Below, piece by piece: positions 1-10,434 of a stretch of 64,000 nucleotides of DNA. The first letter of the stretch is position 1; each line of letters starts with the position of its first letter. The notes under the pieces were generated by a model. It ran no database searches and had not been told where the DNA came from. It saw only the letters and a program-made list of their open reading frames with translations. A program made the position numbers and the translations under genes. Source of the DNA: Bettongia penicillata ogilbyi (taxonomy: Eukaryota > Chordata > Mammalia > Diprotodontia > Potoroidae); the NCBI GenBank assembly GCA_023548195.1, contig JAJHZJ010000270.1, positions 930,001-994,000 of the forward strand, read 5' to 3'.

Positions 1-64
1 CAATAGGAGGCAGTCAAGATTTTTGAGCAGAGCAGTGATATGACCAGAATGGGAAGGCACATCC

Positions 65-155
65 CAGTTGAAATCAGAGGATCTGGGCTCAAATGCTGGC
101 CCGGCTATTTTAATTACCTGTGTATGGCAGATTAGGGACAGTGAAGATTCAGGGA
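65..155 (+). repeat. MIR-like SINE fragment
   Basis: Degenerate tRNA-derived head ('ctgggctcaaatgctggc') followed by the 'acctgtgtatggc' stretch typical of MIR. The copy is old and truncated before the 'cctcatctgtaaaatg' segment. Confidence 0.45.
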
Positions 156-159
156 AGTT

Positions 160-300
160 GTAAGTCTGGGTGAATGAATGAATGCGTGAATGAATGAAGA
201 AACCATTTATTAAGCACTTACTATGTGCAAAACCTTGGAGATATAAATAGAAAAGGAAGATGGTCCCTATTCCCAAGGAATTCCCTGAGGAGCCAGGGGG
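160..300 (-). repeat. GAAT microsatellite plus antisense SINE/L2-tail-related repeat
   Basis: A short (GAAT)n tract leads into 'catttattaagcacttac', the reverse of an L2/MIR-type tail, and then into 'ccctattcccaaggaat'. The same body recurs at 9365, 25265, 26525, 30800, 35830, 47630, 52372, 59630 and 60880. Confidence 0.5.
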
Positions 301-309
301 ACAATGCCT

Positions 310-678
310 TTAAGAGGTTTTTGTTGCAATTCTGATAAAGGTCCGATTGTCTTTCGGGGACAACAACAAAGCAGATGCACCTTCTTTAATGTCGTTCACA
401 CTGACAACCTCATCACTTTCTGATGCTGGACCGTTCAACTTCATGGTGAGAACTTTCTTCTCTGGGTCTTCAGGAGCTATGGCTGCAGCACCCAGGTCAG
501 GCTGCATTTCTGTGATGATGGCTGAGGGCATAGAGCTGGAAGTGGGAACAGTCCCTCTCTTGGTGTTGAGGGTGCCAAAGATGGTGGGCCCTTCCCGTAG
601 GGATTGCTCCCCCTGGTGATGGCTACAGAGCTTGGGCTGATAGCAGAATCTGGGGGCTGGGTGGTATTGCTTCTTATA
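310..678 (-). other. unidentified open reading frame, possible exon or pseudogene remnant
   Basis: An uninterrupted minus-strand frame runs from just inside a stop at 679-681 down to a stop near 310. It is about 122 codons long, with an ATG at 531 giving 73 codons. The composition looks protein-like: mixed acidic and basic residues (PEDPEKKVLTMKLNGP, ending TFIRIATKTS) rather than a low-complexity translation. I recognise no family and no catalytic motif. No convincing splice acceptor was seen, and no interspersed repeat was recognised underneath. It could be a terminal coding exon, a processed-pseudogene fragment or chance. Confidence 0.2.
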
Positions 679-839
679 TCACTTTGGAGTCAGAGAGAAG
701 ATGGTAGTTTGACTTGCCCGGCATATACCAGTCCCTTCTGTCCTTCACGGTGCCTTGCTGTTCTTTCTGCTAAACCAGCTTGCCTGTCCTGTAGGTAGAT
801 GGTGGTGCCCACAATGGAAATAGGGACAGGGAATTAGAT

Positions 840-930
840 AATGAATTCCAACTTGGACACATTAATTTGGAAATACCAAAAGGGCATCCAGCAGGAAATA
901 TTCAAGAGGCAGTTGGAGCATCTGTCTGTG
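840..930 (+). repeat. ancient mammalian repeat fragment (class uncertain)
   Basis: The stretch around 'gggcatccagcagg' and 'aggcagttggagca' matches a widespread old mammalian repeat whose other part is seen at 55240-55600. I cannot assign the class from memory. Confidence 0.3.
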
Positions 931-959
931 GTCACAGGAATGTCGTGGGCACGGCCCAG

Positions 960-1720
960 GGCTTGCATATAGGTAGGAAAGGGGCCCCAATCTGCTTATT
1001 TTTAATAGTAAAAACCAAGTGACAGTTTACCTTCTAGTCAGCTGGTTTTCTGTTTTTACCACCTCTTTCCTATGTAGGAGGAGCCTACTTTTGAGGACAG
1101 GAGTCAGGCGAGGGGAAGCAGGCTGGAGGTACCCGGCCAGGACACACACTGAGCCATGGGGATCTGGTCGTGAGGAAGGTCCCCACTCATCCTGGACTCA
1201 CACACTTGGGCCAGAGATGATCTCCCCTGCCAGGATAAACAGCCAGCGCCCTGCCTCTCCTTCCCAGACCTCAATATGAAAACACCAACCATCACTGCGT
1301 GCCCACATCCTGACTCCCGTGGGTGGTCCAGAGGGGCCAACCAGACTCTCTGGATGCCAGAATGATTTGGGGGTGGCTTCTTTTCCTCTTCCTGTCATCC
1401 CAAGCACATTCTGAGGCCTTGGTGCTGCTCTCACTTTTCAATCCTTTGGTATGAGTTCAGCACTCGGCTATCCCCTGGAAATCATGGCAGCCTGAGTCTC
1501 TCACCAGGTGGAAAACCTGTGGTTGGTGGTTATCCTATGGGACCTTGGTCATTGGGAGGCAGGATCGGGCTTCTGGCTATCCTGACCTTGCTCATTAACC
1601 TCTGCATTTACTCACCTGGCCTCAGTCTCTGAGTAAGTTTGAGAGTGGGGGAGGGGAGGGAGGAAGGTGAAATTGAAGAGGATTTCTTCTCTTCATCACA
1701 ATTCCTAGAGCCGGGACCTA
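960..1720. other. no recognisable feature
   Basis: Mixed-composition sequence with several short frames on both strands (1019-1279, 1104-1434), all mutually overlapping and without family resemblance. No repeat, RNA gene or regulatory motif was identified. Confidence 0.4.
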
Positions 1721-1724
1721 GGGA

Positions 1725-2140
1725 TTCTCTAGAAGAGGCTGTGGTACAGAAGAAAGAGTACTACGTTCAGATGCCAGCTTTGCCACCTGTTACCCAAGAG
1801 GGTTTGCCCTGGATGATGGAATCCCAGAATTCGAGAGTTGGAAGGGGCTTCAGCCACCTCCTTAGCCCATCTCATACTCAGAGGGAATCTCTGCTCATTG
1901 ACGCAGGACGTAGAGTGCTGGGTGTGGAATATAGGAGATCTGAGGGTAGATCGGTCCCCCGACCATCTAGCTCTGTCACGCCCTGGGCAAGTCACCTCAC
2001 TTCTCTCAGGCTTGGTTTCCCCATTTGTCTAACGGGGATCAGAGTAGCATCTCCTTTCCAGAGTTGTTAAACAGACCAACTGAGATAACGTAAGGACTTT
2101 ATAAGGGCTTAAAGTGCTGTATGCTAACATTATTATTAGT
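1725..2140 (+). repeat. cluster of degenerate MIR copies
   Basis: A MIR head occurs near 1728-1800. A MIR-family piece ('gagagttggaaggggctt') follows at 1815-1905. A third copy at 1960-2140 shows 'ctgggcaagtcacctcac', 'ttccccatttgtctaa' and a tail ending in TTATTATTAG. Confidence 0.55.
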
Positions 2141-2149
2141 ATTGTTAAT

Positions 2150-2280
2150 TTTATATTTTATTTTCCCCACTTACATGTAAAAACAATTTTAACATTCAAT
2201 TTTAAAACTGAGTTCCAAATTCTCTCTCTTCTTCCCTCCCCTCATTGAGAAGGCAAGCTATATTAAATAGCTATTTAATA
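2150..2280 (-). repeat. L1 3' end, antisense
   Basis: The reverse complement of 'acttacatgtaaaaacaatt' through 'gagttccaaattctct' is the terminal part of marsupial-type L1 3' UTRs. It is also present at 19143, 44395 and, diverged, at 13211. Only the tail is left, a typical 5'-truncated insertion. Confidence 0.55.
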
Positions 2281-2539
2281 TAGGTTGCTACAACTACTTC
2301 TATTACTGTGCTACATCCTACTGGACCTGGATCCATCCACCCACTTACCCGCGCTTGTCGCTACCACCACCATGTCCCAGCACCTGACAGGTCACTGGTT
2401 CTGTGTCTGCTGCAGTGTGTGTAGACCTTTTATGTTGACATCTTTACAGGAAACCAGGCTAGGTATGGACACTTGTTTGAATCAGCCTAATTTTCATTCT
2501 CCAAAAGCTGTATAACGGCCTTCGCCAGCTTAACGACCC

Positions 2540-2705
2540 TGAATTTGGAGTCAGTGTTCAGACCCTGGCAGTGCTGCTGGCTTTCTGAATGAACCTGAGA
2601 AGTCTCTCCTCCTATCTCTGGACCTCAGTTTCCTTCTCTATGAAAATGAGGAGGTTGGACTAAATGGCCTCGAAAACCCTTTCAATTCCAAATGATCCAG
2701 GGAGG
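2540..2705 (+). repeat. MIR-like SINE fragment
   Basis: The segments 'ctctggacctcagtttcc' and 'ggttggactaaatggcct' occur in the usual MIR order, ending in 'ttcaattccaaatgatcc'. Confidence 0.5.
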
Positions 2706-2737
2706 GAGGCACTTTGTCCTCATTACCAGTGAGTAGA

Positions 2738-2972
2738 GAGTGGTGCAGTGAATAGAGGGCTAGGCCTAGAGTCAGGGAGACTCATCTTCCTGAGTTCAAA
2801 TCCAACCTCAGACACTGACAAACTGTGTGACCCTGGACAAGTTACTTAACCCTGTGTGCCTCAGTTTCCTCATCTGTAAAATGAGCTGGAGAAGGAAATG
2901 GCAAAACACTCTGGTTTCTTTACCAAAAAAAACCCAAATGGAGCCACAGAGAGTTAAGAATGACTAAAAATA
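2738..2972 (+). mobile_element. near full-length MAR1-type tRNA-derived SINE
   Basis: The head 'gtggtgcagtgaatagagg' (box A region) and 'gagttcaaatcca' (box B) are followed by 'cctcatctgtaaaatgagc' and 'ggagaaggaaatggcaaaa'. The 3' part 'cccaaatggagccacagag' is the section that separates this marsupial SINE from plain MIR. Confidence 0.75.
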
Positions 2973-2974
2973 AC

Positions 2975-3130
2975 ACTTAGGGTTCAAATCCTGCCTCAGT
3001 CACTTACTAATTGAGACACTAGACAAGTTATTTAACCTCTCTCTGCCTCAGTTTCCTCATCCATGTAATGGGAATAATAATAGCACCTACATCCCAGGGT
3101 TGTTGTGATGATCCAGTGAATGGACAAGAA
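2975..3130 (+). repeat. MIR
   Basis: Box-B-like 'gttcaaatcctgcctcag', then 'cctcagtttcctcatcca' and 'cagggttgttgtgatgat'. It abuts the SINE immediately to its left. Confidence 0.7.
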
Positions 3131-3239
3131 TTATTCCCGTTACCTCTCTAGCCTCCATAGCTCTGAAGGCCTCCTCAGATATACCTTCTGTAGCCTGAGT
3201 GAATGTCTTGTGCATCTAATGTATGATTATCCATGGTGT

Positions 3240-3415
3240 GGGGGCCAGAATGCTGGCCCTGGAGTCAGGAAATCTTGGGTTGCAGTCCTGTCTCCACCAC
3301 TTAATTATCTATGTGACTGTATGCAAATCACCCTCTGTTTTCTAGTTGGTAAAGTAGGGGGATGGGGATGGACTAGACCAGCCTTATACATGCCTGCTCT
3401 AAATCCATGATTCTA
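3240..3415 (+). repeat. MIR-like SINE
   Basis: 'ctggagtcaggaaatctt', 'ctatgtgactgtatgcaa' and a terminal 'aaatccatgattctat' occur in MIR order, well diverged. Confidence 0.55.
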
Positions 3416-3884
3416 TCGAGAAGCTCTTGTTAGGGATGAAATACCAATTCTTTTAAAGGCATTACTGACCTCTTTTGGTCATGTATTTCATCAATCCATA
3501 GTTATTGAGAAAATGGAGAAATTCCCAGCCTGTCCCCTAGGTAAAAGACAAGCTCCCCAGGGTAAGTTTTACTTCATCTTTCTCCCCTTAGTGCCTCTCT
3601 TGTGTTGAGGGGAGGGGATGGTCTGGGCCTGGGATTTCATTGTTGTTCAGAATTCCAGATCAGAGAACTCCCTAGGGCCTCCTCAGCACCTTGTGCTCTG
3701 CAGTTTATGGACTTTGATAGCCTCCTCATCCAAGGCCAGACGGCCAGTGTGTGTCAGACGGAGACCCTGACCCCAGGTCTTTCTGATACCACATACAGCT
3801 CCCGATCCATTTCACTGAGCTACCTCTTCTAGAGGGCATTAGAAGGAATTTAATACGTTCTTATTGGATTTCTAGCTGTTGAGG

Positions 3885-4020
3885 GAGCTAGGGGGTACAG
3901 TGGGTTCAAATCCTGCCAAAACAACACTTGTTGACTGTACCTCTCAGCCTCAGCTTCCCATTAAAATGAGTGAACTCAATAGCCTCCAAGATCCCTTCTA
4001 ACTCTAAATCTATGATCCTC
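3885..4020 (+). repeat. MIR-like SINE fragment
   Basis: 'gggttcaaatcctgcc' is followed by 'tcagcttcccattaaaatga' and 'taactctaaatctatgat'. Confidence 0.5.
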
Positions 4021-4109
4021 CAATTTTTGCATTGAATTGTTTTATTGTAGGGGATCCACTTCACTTTTTGATGTTAAAAGGAGTCCTCAGTGTTCAAAGG
4101 GGAAGAAGG

Positions 4110-4350
4110 GGGGAAAGGAATAAACATTTATTAAACACCTATTTTGTACTAGGCTCTGTGCTAAACACTTTACAAATACTATCTCATTTGAGCCTCACAA
4201 TTAACCTATTTGATTCCTATTTTAGAGTTGAGGAAACTGAGGCAGAGGTTAAGTGACCTGACCAGTGCCACCCAGCTAGTAAGTTTAGGAAGTCACATTT
4301 GAACTCAGATCTTTCTGACTTTATGCCCAGAGCTCTGTGCACTTTGGAAA
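4110..4350 (-). repeat. MIR, antisense, with tail
   Basis: Reads as the reverse of a long MIR: 'aaacatttattaaacacc' (tail), 'ctatctcatttgagcctcac', 'gttgaggaaactgaggcaga', 'acccagctagtaag', 'tttgaactcag'. Confidence 0.7.
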
Positions 4351-4464
4351 CCCCCTCAAATACTATCTCTAATTCTGCTTTAAGTCTCTCGCCCTATCCT
4401 TCAGGATGGAAATCTTCTGGTGCCAATGACTAGCATAAGTTCTAGCTCTTTCAGGGCAGCCTCC

Positions 4465-4775
4465 TGGTGCCCAGCACGATGCTTAGCCTGGAGGGGGTGC
4501 CTAATAAAAGCTTGTTGGATTGTATGTGGAGCAACTGTTAACCACCAGTTAAACCATTTGTGATTTTGTAGCATTCACAATGGTCCTGGATGCGTTTGTA
4601 GCTTCCTAGTGAGGGTGCATAAAAACTGCCAGCCTGCCCACCTGTCCTCCACCCCCCCTCCCCTGGGTCAGCTGGGTCACTTACACCTAGAAGCTCAGGA
4701 AATGCGATAGGGACTCCAGGTCTACCCCTTAAGGTCTCCACCATAGTAGTCGCTTAATAATGCTTGTTGAATTGC
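4465..4775 (+). repeat. two L2/MIR 3' tails
   Basis: 'ggtgcctaataaaagcttgt' near 4498-4520 and 'cgcttaataatgcttgttga' near 4751-4770 are two separate L2-type termini. The 210 bases between them are unassigned. Confidence 0.45.
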
Positions 4776-5071
4776 ACTGAAATGGATTCAGCTGGGACAA
4801 ATTAAACTAATATTGAAAAAAGGTTAGAGAGAAAGCCCCCTTGGCTGCGTCGTTCTGATGCTTATTGAGTTTAGACCCTTTCAGGCACGAAAGTAAAGTT
4901 CCCATTTATTACTTCAAAGTGAATTCCTATTACAGTAGCAGGGTAGTATTGACTAGGAGGGGAGAGGGAGGAGGCGCATCTTCACTGAACTTATGGTATG
5001 GGGTGAGGTGTGTCTCTGCTCACCAAATAACCATTGCCAAGACTGGGAACCCTCGGCTCTACTAGCTAGGC

Positions 5072-5241
5072 CAGGGGTGGGGAACCCGCAGCCTTGAGGC
5101 CACATGTGGTCCCCTAGATCCTTGAGTGTAACCTTTTGACTGAGTCCAAGTTTTACAGAACAAGTCCTTTTATTAAGGGGATTTGTTCTGTGAAGTTTAG
5201 GTTAGCTCAAAGGACTGCACTTGAGGACCTAGAGGGTTCCC
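5072..5241 (+). mobile_element. hAT-type palindromic non-autonomous transposon, right end missing
   Basis: Starts with the terminal motif CAGGGGTGGGGAACC and is a near-perfect foldback centred near 5170. 'acagaacaagtcc' pairs with 'ggatttgttctgt', and 'ccttgagtgtaacc' pairs with the 'ctgcacttgagg' side. It contains the palindrome CCACATGTGG. The outer third of the right arm is missing. The complementary half of the same family occurs at 51885-51995. Confidence 0.6.
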
Positions 5242-5344
5242 TTTCCACTAGACCTCACCTCCTTTGCGATCCTCCAACCCTCCCTGGGATCATGGTTACT
5301 GTGTCCATATCTTTTCCCCATTGGGTTTTAAACTCCTTGAGAAG

Positions 5345-5670
5345 CAGCCGGACAGTGGAAAGAATTCTTGATTTAGAGACAACAGACCTGAGTTCAAATT
5401 TTGGCTCTGCTTCTCACTAGCTCTGTGACTTATACTTTATAATAAGACTTAATCTCCCTGGGTCTTACTTTCCTCAATTAGAAAACTGACACAGATCAGA
5501 TTATGTTGAAGATAGACCCTTTCCATTTTAAAATCTGTATAATCCTGTATCTATTTCTCTATCTTTAGTAACTTACACATGGGTGGAATGAATGGTAGCC
5601 AGAGGACTTGGGAAACTTCGTTAAGTGTAACTTCTGGGCCTCAGTTTCCCCATCTGTAAAATAACGCCTA
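5345..5670 (+). repeat. two MIR-like SINEs
   Basis: The first copy (5345-5550) has 'cctgagttcaaattttgg', 'agctctgtgac' and a terminal 'taatcctg'. The second is a short piece with 'cctcagtttccccatctgta' near 5639-5658. Confidence 0.6.
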
Positions 5671-5959
5671 TTTTAAGGAAAGTGCCCAGGCCATCCATGT
5701 CTTCATTCCTCTCCAGGCTTCATTCTTGACTCTCTGGGCTTTCTCCACAAGACCAGAGAAACCTTCTCACCTTAGAAATTCACTGCAACCTACCACTCTA
5801 TCCTTCTGGCCCCTTCCTCCAATTGGCTGGTTCCTCCATTTCAAGGAAAATTTCCAAACTGTCCATGTCTTCTTTTCTCTCCAGACTCCACTCTCTATTC
5901 TCTTTCCTTTCTCTACAGGTCCCCATAGAGTCCCTTCTTAATCTCTCCTCTCCGTCAGT

Positions 5960-6092
5960 TTTCATGTCTTGATTTCCCCATTAGAACAGAAGCTCCTTGA
6001 AGGCAGGGATTGTCTCTGGTGGTCTTCATCTTCCCATCCTTGGCCCAGTGCTTGGGATTTAGGAAGTGCTTCTTAAATGTTCGTTGACTTGA
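5960..6092 (+). repeat. L2 3' end
   Basis: 'agctccttgaaggcaggga', then 'ttggcccagtgcttggga' and 'cttaaatgttcgttgactt' are the L2 terminal signature in order. The 240 bases to the left are C/T-rich and may be more L2. Confidence 0.65.
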
Positions 6093-6464
6093 GTATAAAA
6101 TGAAGGTGTTGCATTAAGTGACCTGTAGGCTCACTTCAATCTATAAACTTTTGGATTTGTGAATGGTGAACCACAGGGAGAAGACCACCCCATTGGTATG
6201 ACTTGGCCAGGGTGGCATAGCTTGTAGGTATCTGAGGTGGGTTTCTTTCCTGGGTCTTCCTGCTCAGTTTTCTTCCCAACAGGAAACCCTGCCCCACATT
6301 TAAGGTCTAGAGCAACACAGCCCTGGCAGAGTAAGTGGCTGTCTAGTTGGTGGTGGGATGTATTTCCCCACTCATGTTCTATCAGGCTTCTCCTGCATGG
6401 GAAGTTCTCTGAAAAGCCAAGCATGTCACAGGAATCCTCAAAGGCAGGGGCTGGAGAGTGGGGT

Positions 6465-6860
6465 TTCAGAAGGCAACAAAGGTGGGATTCAAACTCAGCT
6501 CCTCTGATGTCACAACTACTGCTGTCCCACTGAGCCAGGCTGCATGGAAGAGATCTCAGAACTCATTGGTTGGACTGTTAGTAGGAGAGGTACAGTTGAG
6601 AAGGAGGGAAGAAAAGAGGAGCTCTAATACCTGCTGTGTGCCAGGCGATATGCTAAGTGCTTCCCTGTACTACCTCATTTGACCCTCACAAGAATCCTGG
6701 CTTGTAGGTGCTACTATGATCCCAACTTTACAGATGAGGAAACTGAGGCAGATACGGGTGACCTGACTTGCCAGGATCACCCAGCTAGTAAATATCTGAG
6801 GCAGGATCTGAACTCAAGTTTTCTTGACACCGAGCATAGCACTCTATGGAGATGCCTCAG
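6465..6860 (-). repeat. two antisense MIR copies
   Basis: A short piece at 6465-6545 has 'gattcaaactcagctcctc'. A longer copy at 6605-6850 has 'gctgtgtgccaggcgatatg', 'cagatgaggaaactgaggca' and 'acccagctagtaaatatctg'. Confidence 0.65.
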
Positions 6861-6869
6861 AAGGCACTA

Positions 6870-8320
6870 AGACACTCAGGCTGTTAGCCTGAGTTCCTAT
6901 CGCAGCCCTGGCAAAAAAGGGATTGAGACGTTGGACTAGGGGGATGACTTTGCAGGAGATGTTGGGAGGTGAGAACTCAGTGTGGAATCTGCTGAGATTT
7001 GGTGTGGAGGGGCCACACTACCCCACTGCCCATGGCAGGTGCTCACCAAACATCTAAGGATTCCCTGATGAGTCTGGCTCTTTCTGCCTTTTCTGGTTTT
7101 GCCCCTGCTGTTTCTCCTGATGTCCCCTGTTTCTCCTCAATTCTTCCATATTCTCCCCTGACAGCATCATCCTCCCCAACATCGGACACACATGAACCCC
7201 AAGAAAATAACTGTAAGCAGAGTTGAGAGCAAGGACCCTTGGCCTGGGGGCCCCAGTGAGTGTCCTGCCTTCTTTACATTCACAAGCTGAAGGAGCCTTT
7301 CCCATTCTGGTCCCTGAAGCGCTCGGGACAGGCAGCTGCTGGCTGCTATGGTGACAGATGTATATCCTGCAGTCCCAGAGGCAATGCCAGATGTTGATGC
7401 TCCTGAGAACACCATGTTAGCGTTCATTCCCAGTATAATTGGAAAGTAACTCGTTTAATATGATCATGAAGAAGACACTGAAAGTTAATGGCCCATCTAA
7501 AGAAAAGATTTCTCCTCTCCTCCTCTTCTTCCCTCTCCCCACCCCTACTCCTAATTCCCTGTCCCCCATCAAGCCTGAGAGAGACTCCTAGTGCTTTTGA
7601 AGTGTAATATATTGCCTGCCTTTCAGAAGGGAGGGGCTGGGCCCAATCGTCCCTAAGATGGTTTTTTATCTCTGTGATTCGTGATGGACAGAAAACCAGC
7701 CTCAGAGCCAAGACCTAGCCCTGGGATCTAGATCCTTTTGGGGAGGGGCCCAGGCCATCCAACCTTCATACCCCCTCCACCTTCTGCTTCTGACTTGGAC
7801 CACAAAGGCTGCAGGTGCCACACCCCTAGACTAGACTATTTGCTGTGGCTGTCTGCTGGACAGATTTTCTTTTGTTCTGACACTGGTGTAGACCTCTGAG
7901 ATTATGATCCATGCAATCAGTTTGTTGATTGAGGAATTACTACAGGGGTCCTCTGTTTGTAAGAGCACTAGGCATTATTATTTTTATCATCATGGACTTT
8001 CTCAATTAAAGGACAAAAATAAAACAGCTGCTATCAGGAGAGGTAGCACAGAATTGTGGGTAGAAAATCAGCCCTGCACATCTTGACTGTGTGACTGGGC
8101 TAGACCCCTGACCTCTTGGCTAAAGTTCACATGGGCAGTGATCCTGGGAATGTCCTCATCAATAGATACCTGCCCCAGCTAAGTCATTGCCCACTAGGGA
8201 TCTTAGCCCCAATTAGACTAAACAGCCATGGTGGGAGAAGGAAAGGTCACAAAATTTTGAATTTTAATAAGGGACTTCACACCTCAAAGGATTGGGAACC
8301 GTGGATTGTCCATGCAGAAC
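6870..8320. other. no recognisable feature
   Basis: About 1.4 kb free of confident repeats except a weak MIR trace near 8050-8110. Short frames at 6999-7226, 7054-7305 and 7424-7711 overlap on opposite strands and show no family features. It is one of the longest apparently non-repetitive tracts in the window, so a reasonable place to look for conserved non-coding DNA. Confidence 0.4.
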
Positions 8321-8324
8321 TGAC

Positions 8325-8820
8325 TCTCTGCCTTTGCCTGGAATGCCCTCCCTCCTCCACCTGCTTCTAAGTCCATTGTTTCTTTAAAATTCAGTGCAAG
8401 TGCTACCTCTTGCATGAAGCAAACATGCACATGGTTGTCTTGTGTTTATTTTGTATATATTGTTAGACTGAAGCTTCCTGAGGAAGAGGGAAACAAGTGC
8501 TTATTAAGCACCCACTGTGTGCCAGGCCCAATGCCAAGTGCTTTACAAATATCATCTCACTTGATGCTCATGACAAACCCTGCAAGGAGGTGCTATTATT
8601 GTCTTCATTTTACAGATGAGGAAACTGAGGCAAACATAGACTAAATGACTTGGCAGGGTCATACAGATTAGAATTCAGGACTTCTAGACTCTAGGACCAG
8701 TACTCTCTCTGTCCACTGAGTCAACCAGCTGCCTCTAGGTCAAGGACAGTTTCATTTCTGTCTTTGGATTTACAGTGTCTGGCACATAGTAGGTCCTTCA
8801 AAAGTACTTACTGATTGATT
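8325..8820 (+). repeat. L2 3' end split by a MIR insertion
   Basis: The left part (8325-8490) has 'cctggaatgccctccctcc' and 'gctacctcttgcatgaagc'. The right part (8740-8820) resumes with 'tttcatttctgtctttgga' and 'ctggcacatagtaggtcc'. The two halves are collinear with L2, and the MIR between them is the later insertion. Confidence 0.6.
8490..8740 (-). repeat. near full-length antisense MIR
   Basis: Runs from 'gcttattaagcacccactg' (tail), through 'cagatgaggaaactgaggca', to 'ccactgagtcaaccagctgc' (the reversed tRNA-like head). It is inserted in L2. Confidence 0.75.
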
Positions 8821-8980
8821 TTGGAAGACCTGTGTTGTAGTTCCAACTTGCTCACTCCCCGGATCTGGTCATTGCACCCCTCTAAACCTCTCTTCCTCTC
8901 TAAAATGGAGAATTATAGCTCCCCTGCTTACTTCATTAAAGGTCAGATGAGATCATGCCTATTACAGGACCTTGTGAACT
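8820..8980 (+). repeat. MIR-like SINE
   Basis: 'ggaagacctgtgttgtagtt', 'ctctaaaatggagaattata' and 'gatgagatcatg' occur in MIR order, diverged. Confidence 0.5.
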
Positions 8981-9364
8981 TCTGAAGCAGACCATGAGAT
9001 GGGCTTCTTTGTGACTCATGTCTTGTGGAGAAGCTCCAAGCAGAAAGGAGATAAGTTGGGTCCTTGGGGAAGTCACAAAAAGCATTCGTTGAATGTTGCT
9101 TCATCTTCCCTGCTCTAAACATGACTGTGGGTTTAAATTTTCATGGGGCATCGCTTCCTTAAATTGCTCCAATGTTTTATTGAGGGCTGTCTCCTGCTCA
9201 TCCGGCTGTGTGAACTGCTGGGTTCCAGGATTTGGCGGGGCTTTGCAAGTCACCAGCTCACTCCCAAGCTTTATGCAGGTCCTGCAAGGGTGATGTGGAG
9301 CCTACACAAATAACACATTTCTCTTGTCTCCTCTCTCAGCTTCGCCTAAGTACAAGTGAGAGCC

Positions 9365-9545
9365 AGTCAGTCAACACGCATTTGATAAGCCGTTACCATG
9401 TGCCAAGCATTTCGCTAAGTGCTGGGGATACAAAGAAAATTAAAACAGACAAACAAAAAAGTCAGTCCCTGTCCTCAAGGAGCTCTCTGCCTGATGGGAG
9501 AGACAGCATGCAAATACATCTCTACATTCAGGTTACATACATGTT
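9365..9545 (-). repeat. antisense SINE-like repeat ('ggggatacaaag' family)
   Basis: 'ttaccatgtgccaagcattt', 'gctggggatacaaagaaaa', 'gtccctgtcctcaaggagct' and 'ctgatgggagagaca' form a fixed order that recurs throughout the window. Confidence 0.65.
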
Positions 9546-9604
9546 AATGGGAGACACTGTCAGGTGGAAGGCACTGGTCATGGTAGGGATAGTGGGAGAA
9601 GGGG

Positions 9605-9740
9605 TCAGGGTTAGAGAAGACCTGGGTTTGAATCCTAGTTCTGGGATTTACCCTTTGTGACTTTGGACAAGTTTCTTCCTGTCTCTGGGTCTCAGTATCC
9701 TTATTTATAACGTGAGAGGGTTGGATTAGGTCCTAAACTC
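9605..9740 (+). repeat. MIR
   Basis: 'gacctgggtttgaatcctag', 'tgtgactttggacaagtttc' and 'gggttggattagg' appear in order. Confidence 0.65.
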
Positions 9741-9744
9741 ACAG

Positions 9745-9925
9745 ATTTAGAGATAAAAGAGATCTTACAGCTCATCCAACCCATCCCACTCATTTTACAG
9801 ACAAAGGAAGCTGAGGTTTGGTCATGTTAAATGAGTTGCCCAAGGTTCCACAAGTGGTAAGTGGAAGATCTAGGATCTGATTCAGAATTCAGCACCTTGT
9901 GCTTTGTACCACGTTGCCTCCTTTA
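9745..9925 (-). repeat. antisense MIR-related repeat
   Basis: 'ctcatccaacccatcccact', 'cattttacagacaaaggaag', 'gttgcccaaggttccacaag' and a terminal 'accacgttgcctcc' are the reverse of a MIR-family SINE. Confidence 0.55.
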
Positions 9926-10084
9926 GGACCTAAAAGGTCCCTCCCCATTCGGAGTCTTGTGATCTGTTAATCTCTTCTTTAAGGATCAGCTCATCCCTCC
10001 TCTTTCCCTCTCCCAAAGGAAACAGCCACAACAGGGCAAGTATCTCAAGGGCAAATTCATGAAAAATGGAGGGGATTTGTTCTC

Positions 10085-10190
10085 CTTCTTAGGCTTGTTG
10101 TGAGCATCAAATGAGATAACATTTGTAAGACACTCAGCCCAGGGCCTGGCACATAGTAGGCACTTAAATGCTCACTAGCATTATCATCAT
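10085..10190 (+). repeat. MIR 3' part with L2-like tail
   Basis: 'gcttgttgtgagcatcaaat', 'gagataacatttgtaagaca' and 'ggcctggcacatagtaggca'. Confidence 0.65.
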
Positions 10191-10204
10191 CATGGTCTTG
10201 GTAC

Positions 10205-10400
10205 CATCAGGAGGTAGTTGTAGCAATGAGAAGAAGATGCAGGGAACAGATTTAGATTTAATGTAAGGCAGAATTTCCCATCACTGGAAGTCTTCAGAGA
10301 GACGCTGGACAGCTACTTGTTAAGGATATTGTAAAGGGAATTTCTGCTTACAGGTTGAACTAGATGACTTCTGAGAGTCCCTAACTCATATGCAGAGCAC
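10205..10400 (+). repeat. L3/CR1 3' UTR fragment
   Basis: 'ggcagaatttcccatcactg', 'gaagtcttcagagagacgct' and 'gttgaactagatgacttctg' occur in the order seen in CR1/L3 3' UTRs, where the stretch before the terminus codes for nothing but is well conserved. Confidence 0.55.
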
Positions 10401-10434
10401 CCCCCAACCCCGCCCCACTCTACTATCTGGAGAC

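Noticed and set aside
9232..9660. 142-codon frame
   Set aside because: Covers an antisense SINE-like repeat and the start of a MIR.
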